64,000 nucleotides of DNA from Jiangella alkaliphila. GTDB taxonomy: Bacteria; Actinomycetota; Actinomycetes; Jiangellales; Jiangellaceae. Under the pieces are notes generated by a model. It was not told the DNA's origin, made no database searches, and was given only the letters and a program-made list of their open reading frames with translations. This document shows positions 16,855 to 23,839 of the stretch, piece after piece. Location: assembly GCF_900105925.1 (NCBI RefSeq), contig NZ_LT629791.1:992001-1056000 (forward strand), given 5' to 3'. How positions within the stretch are numbered: position 1 is the stretch's first letter; each line of letters begins with the position of its first letter. The translations under genes and the position numbers were made by a program.

Positions 16855-17475
16855 ATGGCAGGAGGCCGGCCGCGCGAGTTCGACGTCGAGCAGGCGGTCG
16901 AACGAGCCCTCGACGTGTTCTGGGAGCACGGGTACGAGGGCGCGTCGCTCGCCCAGCTGACGGCGGCCATGGGCATCAACCGCCCGTCGCTCTATCTGGC
17001 GTTCGGCAACAAGGAGAACCTGTTCCGGCTCGCCATCGAGCGCTACTACGCGGGCGACGCCGCGCACACGGCCGCGGCCCTCGACGAGCCGACCATCAGC
17101 GATGTCATCCGCGAGTACCTGCACCGCAACGTCGACGCCATCACCAACCCCGCCCATCCGCGCGGCTGCCTGGTGGTGCAGAGCGCGCTGCGCTGCAGGC
17201 CCGAGAACGCCCCGATCGCCGACTCGCTGGCGCAGCTGCGCCGCCAGACCACCCAGCGCCTGCGCGATCGCTTCGAGGCGGGCCGCCGCGACGGCGACAC
17301 CAGCTGTGCGCTCGACCCCGAGGCCCTGGCCGACTTCATCTCGACGGTGAGCGAGGGGATGTCGGTGCAGGCGGCGAGCGGCGCCGATCCGGAACGCCTG
17401 CACGCCGTCGTCGACGTGGCGCTGCGCGCGGTCACCGATCCGAGCGGCCGAATCGCACCTTCTACGGCCGTCTAG
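16855..17475 (+). CDS. TetR-family transcriptional regulator
   Basis: A 206-residue repressor. The N-terminal helix-turn-helix reads FDVEQAVERALDVFWEHGYEGASLAQLTAAMGINRPSLYLAFGNKENLF, nearly the textbook TetR pattern. The C-terminal part (VIREYLHRNVDAITNPAHPRGCLVVQSALRC) matches the AefR/YcdC-like ligand domain, including a Cys-containing PRGCL segment that in relatives lines the ligand pocket. Divergent from the LLM/quinone reductase/SnoaL operon, which it most likely controls. The ligand is unknown, plausibly an electrophile or quinone. Confidence 0.9.
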   Translation: MAGGRPREFDVEQAVERALDVFWEHGYEGASLAQLTAAMGINRPSLYLAFGNKENLFRLAIERYYAGDAAHTAAALDEPTISDVIREYLHRNVDAITNPAHPRGCLVVQSALRCRPENAPIADSLAQLRRQTTQRLRDRFEAGRRDGDTSCALDPEALADFISTVSEGMSVQAASGADPERLHAVVDVALRAVTDPSGRIAPSTAV

Positions 17476-17499
17476 CCTCAGCGCTAGAGAGCGCTAGAC
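17470..17499. repeat. Inverted repeat at the TetR/flavohemoprotein convergent junction
   Basis: GTCTAGC (17470-17476) and GCTAGAC (17493-17499) are exact complements around 16 nt. The left arm contains the TetR TAG stop codon; the right arm ends one nt before the flavohemoprotein stop. Inside lies a direct repeat AGCGCTAGA (17480-17488 and 17490-17498). Could act as a weak bidirectional terminator, but arms and spacing equal those of the dyad at 13264-13293. Confidence 0.6.
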
Positions 17500-17500
17500 C

Positions 17501-18958
17501 TCACCAGAGACCGTAATCGTCGACGACGATCTGCTCGTCGGGCACGCCCTGGTCGCGCAGCCGCTCGAGGCTGGTGGCCACCATGGTCGTGGGGCCGGCC
17601 ACGTAGACGCGGTGCTTCCGCCAGTCGCCGTAGGCCGAGACGATGTTGCCCATGAGGTCGGGGCTGCGGTCGGTCGGCCCGTCAGGCGAGACCACGGGAA
17701 CGACGGTCAGCCGGCGGTACCGCACGCCGATCGACTCGAGGTGCGGCAGCGCGTACAGGTGGTCGCGGTCGCGGCCGGCGTAGAAGACGTGCACGCGGCG
17801 GCCGTCCTGGCGCTGCTCCAGCTCTTGCAGCGTGGCCAGCACGGGCGCGATGCCGGTGCCGCCGGTGATGCAGAGCAGGTCGTGCTCGGACCGCGGCGTG
17901 GCGACGTCGTTGCCCTGGGGCGCGCCGAGGTGCAGGACGTCGCCGGGCTCGGTGCGCCAAACCAGGGCGCTGCTGACCCAGCCGGCCCCGACGGTGCGGA
18001 CGTGGAACTCGAGCAGGCCGTCGTCGCGCGGGGCGGAGGCCATGGAGTAGGCCCGCCAGATCTTCGGCCGCCGCGGTGTCGTCAGGTACGCGTACTGGCC
18101 GGGCCGATACGGATAGTCCGTGTGCGGCCGGACCTGCATGATCGCGAGATCGTCGAGGATGCGCCGGTGGTAGACGACCTCGGCGTCCCACCACGGCGGC
18201 GAGATGACGGCGTCGCGGCGGGCGGCGCCGGCCATGATCGAGGCGATCATGTCGTAGGCGTCGACCCAGGCCTTCTCGAACCGCGGGGTCCAGGCGTCGC
18301 CGAGCGCCCGCCGGATGGCCAGCACGAGCGCGGTGCCGACCGGGGCGTAGTGCTGGTCGATGACGCCGAACTTGCGGTGGTCGCGACCCAGCCCTTCGAG
18401 ATAGGGGGCGAGAACCTCGCGGTCGTCGGCGTTGCCGACGATGCGCACCAGCGCGCCCACCAGGCGGGACCTCTGCACGGCCATGCCGGCGCCGAAGAGA
18501 TCGCGCGCCTCGGGAGCGATGGCGAACAGCTGCGCGTAGAAGTCGACGCCGACCGCTTCGAGGTGGTCCTCGACGAGCGCCATGCTCTCGCGCAGAGCCT
18601 CGCCGTCGAGCCCCGTCGTGTTGGCTGGGTGAGGTTCCAGTGCTCGCTCCGGCTCTGCCTCGGTTCCTGCTGCCGCTTCAGCCCCTGACTCGCCGTCGGC
18701 GGACGGCGCGTCCTCACCATCCGGACCCGACAGAGTGTCACTCTCGCTGCCGGCTTCCGCAACCGCGCCCTCGCCGTTGTTCCGTGACGACGCCGGCGGC
18801 ACGGGCAGGCCCGGCTCGAACCACGACACGCTGGCATGCGTGTTGGCGAGGCCGGGCGCGTCGGCGCCGGTAGCGTCGACCATGGCGTCGCCCGACGCTC
18901 CCCCGGTCCGATCCCCTTCCGCCCCACGTTGTCCCGAAGACCGGGAGTGAGTCCACAT
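17501..18958 (-). CDS. Flavohemoprotein-like globin-FAD-NAD oxidoreductase with N-terminal extension
   Basis: A 485-residue protein. Residues ~1-110 are a low-complexity, acidic, Ala/Gly/Glu/Ser-rich extension. Then comes a globin domain (Tyr in FYAQLFAIAPEARDLF as the B10 residue, proximal His region in GRDHRKFGVIDQHYAPVG) and a ferredoxin-reductase module with the FAD motif RAYSMASAP and the NAD motif ITGGTGIAP. This is the architecture of nitric oxide dioxygenases, which turn NO and O2 into nitrate. The ATG at 18958 has GGAGAGG 6 nt upstream; an ATG at 18964 is possible but lacks spacing. Typical members are about 400 residues, so the extension is extra. Confidence 0.88.
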   Translation of the reverse strand: MWTHSRSSGQRGAEGDRTGGASGDAMVDATGADAPGLANTHASVSWFEPGLPVPPASSRNNGEGAVAEAGSESDTLSGPDGEDAPSADGESGAEAAAGTEAEPERALEPHPANTTGLDGEALRESMALVEDHLEAVGVDFYAQLFAIAPEARDLFGAGMAVQRSRLVGALVRIVGNADDREVLAPYLEGLGRDHRKFGVIDQHYAPVGTALVLAIRRALGDAWTPRFEKAWVDAYDMIASIMAGAARRDAVISPPWWDAEVVYHRRILDDLAIMQVRPHTDYPYRPGQYAYLTTPRRPKIWRAYSMASAPRDDGLLEFHVRTVGAGWVSSALVWRTEPGDVLHLGAPQGNDVATPRSEHDLLCITGGTGIAPVLATLQELEQRQDGRRVHVFYAGRDRDHLYALPHLESIGVRYRRLTVVPVVSPDGPTDRSPDLMGNIVSAYGDWRKHRVYVAGPTTMVATSLERLRDQGVPDEQIVVDDYGLW

Positions 18959-19304
18959 CGTCATCCTCTCCGCCCCGCTCTAACCTAGCGGTCGATCCGC
19001 CAGTTCGGCACGGAAGGAAGAGTCACGGTCCGGACATATCCGTGCGATGAGGGCATCCCGATCATGGGTGCGCGGGCCTGCTGGCAGCGCAAGATCAGGT
19101 AAACGCGCTGGTGATCAACGGTGCGACGACGAAAGGCCGGTCACCAGGGCACTCGACCACGAAACCGGAGATCCCGCTAACTCTCATCTCAACATATGGA
19201 CGTGATCGCGTGGCGAATGGTTCACTGTCGGGAGGTTTGGCAGAGTCGTCCAGTGGGCACCACTGGATGCGGGTGGCGTGGGTCTGGTGAAGGGAGATCT
19301 ACCA
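18959..19304. other. Intergenic region, about 346 bp, no gene seen
   Basis: Divergent gap between the flavohemoprotein and the RsbW-like kinase. No convincing ORF or RNA gene was found. The notable element is the dyad at 19249-19267. A TAGGTT on the minus strand close to the flavohemoprotein start may be its -10 box. Confidence 0.6.
19249..19267. promoter_or_regulatory. Short palindrome upstream of the RsbW-like gene
   Basis: TCCAGTGG (19249-19256) and CCACTGGA (19260-19267) form an exact 8-bp dyad around GCA, 37 nt before the GTG start. The size and symmetry suit an operator. Confidence 0.4.
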
Positions 19305-19757
19305 GTGGGTCGAGTCGTGGCCACGAGGCGTGAGGCCCGATCCAACAGCGCACGCTCCGTCGAGCTGACCGGTGAGGTCAGCAACGTGCCACACGCCCGC
19401 CACCTGGTCGCTGAGGATCTCCGCAACACCAACGTCTCGCCGACGGTCATCGAGAACGCACTCATCGTCGTGACCGAGCTCGTCACCAACGCCATCCTGC
19501 ACGCGCAGCCGCTGGCGCTCAGCGGCACCCGCACCGGGGTTGTGCTGCAGTGGGCGGTTCTGGGCGACGACGTCCTCGTCGAGGTCAGCGACGGCGGCGG
19601 CTCCGAGCGCCCGCAGGTGCGCCAGCCCGCGTCCACTGAGGACGAGGGTCGCGGCCTGTCCATCGTCGACGCCATCGCCCGCGAGTGGCGGGTGCGGTCC
19701 GAGCCCGGCCGGGTGACGGTGCACGCCGTCGTCGGCCCGTGGAACCCCGCCGTCTGA
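19305..19757 (+). CDS. RsbW-like ATP-binding protein (anti-sigma factor type)
   Basis: A 150-residue GHKL-fold protein. The ATP site shows the N box ENALIVVTELVTNAILHA and the G1 box VEVSDGGGSERP, followed by the second glycine motif DEGRGLSIVDAIA. Such stand-alone HATPase_c_2 domains act as serine kinases on anti-anti-sigma factors or bind sigma factors; streptomycetes carry dozens. No sigma factor or antagonist is adjacent, so the target is unknown. The GTG at 19305 follows AAGGGAGA at proper spacing and is preferred over an earlier GTG at 19278. Confidence 0.87.
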   Translation: MGRVVATRREARSNSARSVELTGEVSNVPHARHLVAEDLRNTNVSPTVIENALIVVTELVTNAILHAQPLALSGTRTGVVLQWAVLGDDVLVEVSDGGGSERPQVRQPASTEDEGRGLSIVDAIAREWRVRSEPGRVTVHAVVGPWNPAV

Positions 19758-19814
19758 CGCCGTGACGACGTCCGGCTCCCACCTCGGCGCCGGAACCGGC
19801 TACCCTCGCCTGTC

Positions 19815-20732
19815 GTGAGTGCAGCTACCGAGATCCCTGTCGTCGGCCCTCGCCAGCCCTGCCCGTGCGGCTCTGGCAAGCGCTACAAGGTCTGCCACGG
19901 CAAGCAGGCCCGCGAGGCCGAGCGGCAGTACGTCGTCCGCCCGTTCGCCGGCCTGCCCGGCGAATGCGACTGGGTGGCCATGCGCGAGATCGTCTCGGCC
20001 GCGACGGCGCCGCTGCGACTGACCTCCGGCGACGACCGCTCGGTCGTCGTGTGCACCCTGCTGCCGGGCGCGTTCCCGGCGCTGGTGCGCGAGAGCGGCG
20101 AGATCCTGCTGGCGCTGCAGACCATGACGTCCACCGGCGACCCCGCCGCCGACCTCGGGCACACGCTGGCCGCGGCGCTCGAGGCCGAGCCGGGCACGAC
20201 GGTGAACCCGGCGCCGCGGACCTCCAGCACGCCGCGTCTGCACGACCTCATCGACACCGACGCGCAATTCCAGGTGACGGTTCACGACGGATTCGACTAC
20301 TGGTTGGACCCCGAGTCGGACACCGGTTCCGAGGCCCGCGCGGCGCTGGAAGAGGCCAATTCGGCCGTCGTTCCGGCGGCCCGGCTGGAGTCGGTCGAAG
20401 CCGCGTACTGGTGCAGCCTCGGCGACCGCGACCAGGTCCGCTGGGTGCTTCCGCACGACGAGGAGCCGCTGCTGGACGGGCTGGCCCGGCTGCACGCCGC
20501 CGGCGCCGACACCCTCGGCGAGGGCACCCGGCTGCTGGGCACGTTCCGCGCCGCCGGACTGCTCGTCCCGGTGTGGGATCTGGTCGACGGCACGCCCGCC
20601 GACGCCGTCGAGGAACCCGCTGCCGCGCTGGGCGAACGGCTGGCCGAGGCGGTGGCCGAGAAGGCGCCGCTGACGGCCGATCAGCGCCGCGCGCGGGCCG
20701 GTCTGGCCAACCGTCAGGTCACCATTCGCTGA
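19815..20732 (+). CDS. DUF5926-family protein with N-terminal SEC-C zinc motif
   Basis: A 305-residue conserved actinobacterial protein. Near the N-terminus is a complete SEC-C motif, CPCGSGKRYKVCHG (residues ~16-29), the zinc-binding sequence also found at the C-terminus of SecA. The rest matches the DUF5926 family and ends with a charged, helical tail. Function is unknown; the SEC-C motif suggests contact with protein export or ribosomal components (inference). The GTG start lies 8 nt after TACCCT (19801-19806) and has no ribosome site, so it is probably leaderless. Confidence 0.85.
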   Translation: MSAATEIPVVGPRQPCPCGSGKRYKVCHGKQAREAERQYVVRPFAGLPGECDWVAMREIVSAATAPLRLTSGDDRSVVVCTLLPGAFPALVRESGEILLALQTMTSTGDPAADLGHTLAAALEAEPGTTVNPAPRTSSTPRLHDLIDTDAQFQVTVHDGFDYWLDPESDTGSEARAALEEANSAVVPAARLESVEAAYWCSLGDRDQVRWVLPHDEEPLLDGLARLHAAGADTLGEGTRLLGTFRAAGLLVPVWDLVDGTPADAVEEPAAALGERLAEAVAEKAPLTADQRRARAGLANRQVTIR

Positions 20733-20758
20733 GCCGTCGAGGGCTCGCATAGAGAAGA

Positions 20759-20804
20759 CCCCGACCGCTCACGACGGGGGAACACGAGCGACCGGGGCCT
20801 CTTT
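20759..20804 (+). terminator. Probable terminator between convergent genes
   Basis: CCCCG (20759-20763) and CCGCTC (20765-20770 region) pair with GAGCG and CCGGGG at 20786-20797: a 12-bp stem with two internal mismatches, a 15-nt loop and a short T run (CTTT, 20801-20804). On the minus strand the same stem is followed by TCTTCTCT, so it may serve both the DUF5926 gene and arcA. Confidence 0.5.
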
Positions 20805-20935
20805 GGAGCTTACCGTCTTCGAGGGGCAGAAGTTCCACCGAATGACGACTTCTTGAGATTCACTCCGTTACGGTCCGGTCTCGACTGGTCTGTACCGTCG
20901 GCGGAACTCTGCCTTGGCACGAGGTAAGCACGTCC

Positions 20936-22159
20936 TCAGCGGCCGGCCGGCGTCGCGGGGTCGCGGCGGATCGGGCACGACATGCACCGCGGACCGCCCC
21001 GTCCGGAGCCCAGTTCGCTGCCGGCGATGCGCAGCACCTCGATGCCGGCGGCCTCGAGCCGTTCGTTGGTCTCGGTGTTGCGTTCGTAGGCGACCGCCAG
21101 CCGCGGGCCGATGGCCAGCGTGTTGTTGCCGTCGTCCCACTGTTCGCGCTCGGCGGTGACGGGGTCGAGGCCGGTCTCGACGATGCGCAGCGCGTCGATG
21201 CCCATGGCCGCCGCGGCCGCCTCGACGAACGGCGCCGGCTCGGCGTCGATGACGAGGTCGCCGCCGGCCCAGCGCAGCGCGACCGCCGTCAGCTCGTCGG
21301 CGACGTTCGGGTACATGACGATCGCGTCGTGGTCGACCATCGTCAGGACGGTGTCGAGGTGCATCGTCGCGCGGTCCTGCGCGATCGGCACGGCCAGGAC
21401 GGTGTGCGCGAGCCCGGCGCTCAGGACGTTGCGGGCCAGCCGCTCGACGCCGGCCGGGGTGGTCCGCTCGCCGGTGCCGACGGCCACGACGCCGGGCCCG
21501 AGCAGCAGCACGTCACCGCCCTCGAGGTTCTCCAGCTCGGGCCCGTAGACCTCCGGCACGCCGGCGAAGCGCGGGTGGTGCCGGTAGATGGCCGACGTCA
21601 GGCTGGTCTCGCGCCGCCGGGCGGCCATGGCGAGGCTGGTGACCGCGACGTGGTCGCCGATGCGCGCGCTGGAGTCGCGGGTGAACAACAGGTTCGGCAG
21701 CGGGTCGACGACGAAGTCGTGCGGGTCCATCAGCCGGTACCGCAGCCCGCGGCCGCCGCGCAGCTCGTCGTGCGCCAGGCCGGCCATGAGGACCTGCGCG
21801 AGGTCGTCGGGGTGCAGCCCGCCCAGGTGCGACCGGAGCACGTCGCGCAGGGTGTCGCCGTGGCGCGGGTCGGCCAGCGTCGCCTCGATGCACGCGTGCC
21901 GCGCCGCGTCGCCGGCCAGCGTCTGCGTCAGCAGGTCGGCGAGGTACAGCACCTCGACGTCGTGCGCACGCAGTGCGTCGGCGAAGGCGTCGTGCTCGTC
22001 CTGCGCGCGGCCGACCCAGGGGATGCCGTCGAACAGCAGCTTGTCGTTGTTGCGCGGGGTGAGCCGCTGCAGCTCCGGGCCGGGACGGTGCAGCATGACG
22101 GTGCGCAGCCGCCCGACCTCGGAGTCGGCGGCGTCGACGGTGGACGTGGGCGTGGTCAT
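20936..22159 (-). CDS. arcA: Arginine deiminase
   Basis: A 407-residue enzyme converting arginine to citrulline and ammonia, first step of the arginine deiminase pathway. Family motifs are all present: [18 protein letters not shown] near the N-terminus, [35 protein letters not shown], and [14 protein letters not shown] at the C-terminus with the nucleophile Cys392. Length is usual. No arcB or arcC lies next to it, so ornithine carbamoyltransferase must be supplied from elsewhere. The ATG start lies 9 nt after a TAGCCT box on the minus strand. Confidence 0.95.
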   Translation of the reverse strand: MTTPTSTVDAADSEVGRLRTVMLHRPGPELQRLTPRNNDKLLFDGIPWVGRAQDEHDAFADALRAHDVEVLYLADLLTQTLAGDAARHACIEATLADPRHGDTLRDVLRSHLGGLHPDDLAQVLMAGLAHDELRGGRGLRYRLMDPHDFVVDPLPNLLFTRDSSARIGDHVAVTSLAMAARRRETSLTSAIYRHHPRFAGVPEVYGPELENLEGGDVLLLGPGVVAVGTGERTTPAGVERLARNVLSAGLAHTVLAVPIAQDRATMHLDTVLTMVDHDAIVMYPNVADELTAVALRWAGGDLVIDAEPAPFVEAAAAAMGIDALRIVETGLDPVTAEREQWDDGNNTLAIGPRLAVAYERNTETNERLEAAGIEVLRIAGSELGSGRGGPRCMSCPIRRDPATPAGR

Positions 22160-22234
22160 CGAGACCAGAGGCTACGCGAGCGGCGGGACGGTTGCCCGGT
22201 CGCCACGACACCCGTGCCCATAGGCTTAGCGCCC

Positions 22235-22990
22235 ATGACCACCGAGGACCGTCGCGCCGAGGGCGTGGCCGCGATCATCCCGGCCAAGGACGAGCAGGAC
22301 CGCATCGCGGCCACCGTCGAGGCCACGAAGGCCATCCCGGGGGTCGACCTCGTCGTCGTGGTCGACGACGGCTCCACCGACCGCACCACCGCGACGGCCA
22401 CCGAGGCCGGCGCCGTCGTCGTCGGGCATCCGCGCAACCGGGGCAAGGCCGCCGCCATGGAGACCGGCGCGACGGCGCTGGCCGCCATCGAGGCGCGCGA
22501 GGCCGGCCGCACGGTGCCGCGGGCGCTGCTGTTCCTCGACGCCGACCTGGAGTCGACGGCGGGCAACGCGGGGCCGCTGATCGGCCCGGTGCTGGCCGGC
22601 GAGGCCGACATGACCATCGGCGTGCTGCCCGCCCAGCGCACCGACGGCGGCGGACGCGGCCTGGTGGTCGACCTCTCCCGCAACGGCATCGAGCGGGCCA
22701 CCGGCTGGACGGCCACGCAGCCGCTGTCCGGCCAGCGCTGCCTCACCCGGGCCGCGTTCGAGGCCGCACTGCCGCTGGCCGAGGGGTTCGGCGTCGAGAC
22801 CGGGCTCACCATCGACCTGCTGCGGGCCGGCTTCCGCGTCGTCGAGGTCGACGTCGAGTTCCACCACCGCGTCACCGGAACCGACCTCAAGGCCCAGCTG
22901 CACCGCGGCAAGCAGTACGCGCACGTCATGCGGGCGCTGGTCACCCGCGGCATCCGCCCGTCCGCCCCGGCCCGGTTCCGCCGCGTCTGA
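22235..22990 (+). CDS. Glycosyltransferase family 2 protein (GpgS-like or polyprenyl type)
   Basis: A 251-residue GT-A fold enzyme. VAAIIPAKDEQDRIAATVEA opens the nucleotide-binding fold, VVVVDDGSTDRT and LFLDADLE are the aspartate motifs that bind metal and sugar nucleotide, and SGQRCLTRAAFEAALPLAEGFGVETGLTIDL matches the acceptor region of cytosolic GT2 enzymes such as glucosyl-3-phosphoglycerate synthase. No membrane helices. Donor and acceptor are undetermined. The ATG follows a TAGGCT box (22221-22226) by 8 nt. Divergent from arcA. Confidence 0.85.
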   Translation: MTTEDRRAEGVAAIIPAKDEQDRIAATVEATKAIPGVDLVVVVDDGSTDRTTATATEAGAVVVGHPRNRGKAAAMETGATALAAIEAREAGRTVPRALLFLDADLESTAGNAGPLIGPVLAGEADMTIGVLPAQRTDGGGRGLVVDLSRNGIERATGWTATQPLSGQRCLTRAAFEAALPLAEGFGVETGLTIDLLRAGFRVVEVDVEFHHRVTGTDLKAQLHRGKQYAHVMRALVTRGIRPSAPARFRRV

Positions 22991-23007
22991 CGCCCTAAGG
23001 TGTCGCC

Positions 23008-23832
23008 ATGGCTGCGGACCCCTGGGAGATCGACCGGCTGGACCTGCCCGGTTACCTGAAGCGGCTCGGCATCCCGGCGCGGGCGCCGAGCCGCGACGCG
23101 CTCGACGAGCTGCACGAGGCGCACGTGCGCGCGTTCACCTTCGACAACGTCGACGTGCTGCTGGACCAGCATCCGGGCGTGGGCCTCGACGCCGTGCAGG
23201 CGAAGTTCGCCGGCCGCGGCCGGGGCGGCTACTGCTTCGAGCACTCGACGATCGTCGCCGCGGCGCTGGAGCGGCTCGGCTACGACGTCCGCCGGCACCT
23301 CGGCCGCGTCGGTGACCCCGCTGCCGGCACTCAGCAGGGGCGCAGCCACATGGTCGTCGAGGTGGTGCTGGACGGTCAGCGGCTGCTCTGCGACCCCGGG
23401 TTCGGCATGAGCCTGCTGCGGCCGATCCCGCTGGCCGACGGCGCCGAGTCCGACCAGGACGGCTGGCCCTACCGCGTCGTCAGCACCGGCGACGGCCTGT
23501 GGGGTCTGCAGCGCTTCCGCGAGGCGGGCTGGGAGCTGGCGCACATCACCGACGAGTACGAGGTCAAGCCGATCGACGTCGTCATGGCGCACCACTACAC
23601 GAGCACGTTCCCCGGCATCCACTTCCGGTCCGGCCTCATGCTCGGCAAGCACCTGCCCGGCCGGCACGTCATGGTCACGCACCAGACGGTGACCGTCCGC
23701 CGTCCGGGCGAGCCGACCGAGCACCGGCCGCTGCGCGACGGCGAGCTGAGCGAGTGGCTGCGGACGCTCGAGGTGCCGCTCGACGCCGATGAAGAGGCCC
23801 GTCTGCTCGAGCGGGTCGCCGTCCTGGGCTGA
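23008..23832 (+). CDS. nat: Arylamine N-acetyltransferase
   Basis: A 274-residue enzyme that moves acetyl from acetyl-CoA to arylamines and hydrazines. The catalytic triad is complete: Cys76 in RGGYCFEHS, His114 in RSHMVVEV and Asp129 in CDPGFGMS. Length is normal for bacterial NATs. Located 17 nt behind the glycosyltransferase, with its own -10-like TAAGGT (22996-23001), so it may be read from two promoters. Converges on the membrane protein gene with a 7-nt gap. Confidence 0.93.
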   Translation: MAADPWEIDRLDLPGYLKRLGIPARAPSRDALDELHEAHVRAFTFDNVDVLLDQHPGVGLDAVQAKFAGRGRGGYCFEHSTIVAAALERLGYDVRRHLGRVGDPAAGTQQGRSHMVVEVVLDGQRLLCDPGFGMSLLRPIPLADGAESDQDGWPYRVVSTGDGLWGLQRFREAGWELAHITDEYEVKPIDVVMAHHYTSTFPGIHFRSGLMLGKHLPGRHVMVTHQTVTVRRPGEPTEHRPLRDGELSEWLRTLEVPLDADEEARLLERVAVLG

Positions 23833-23839
23833 CGCGCCG

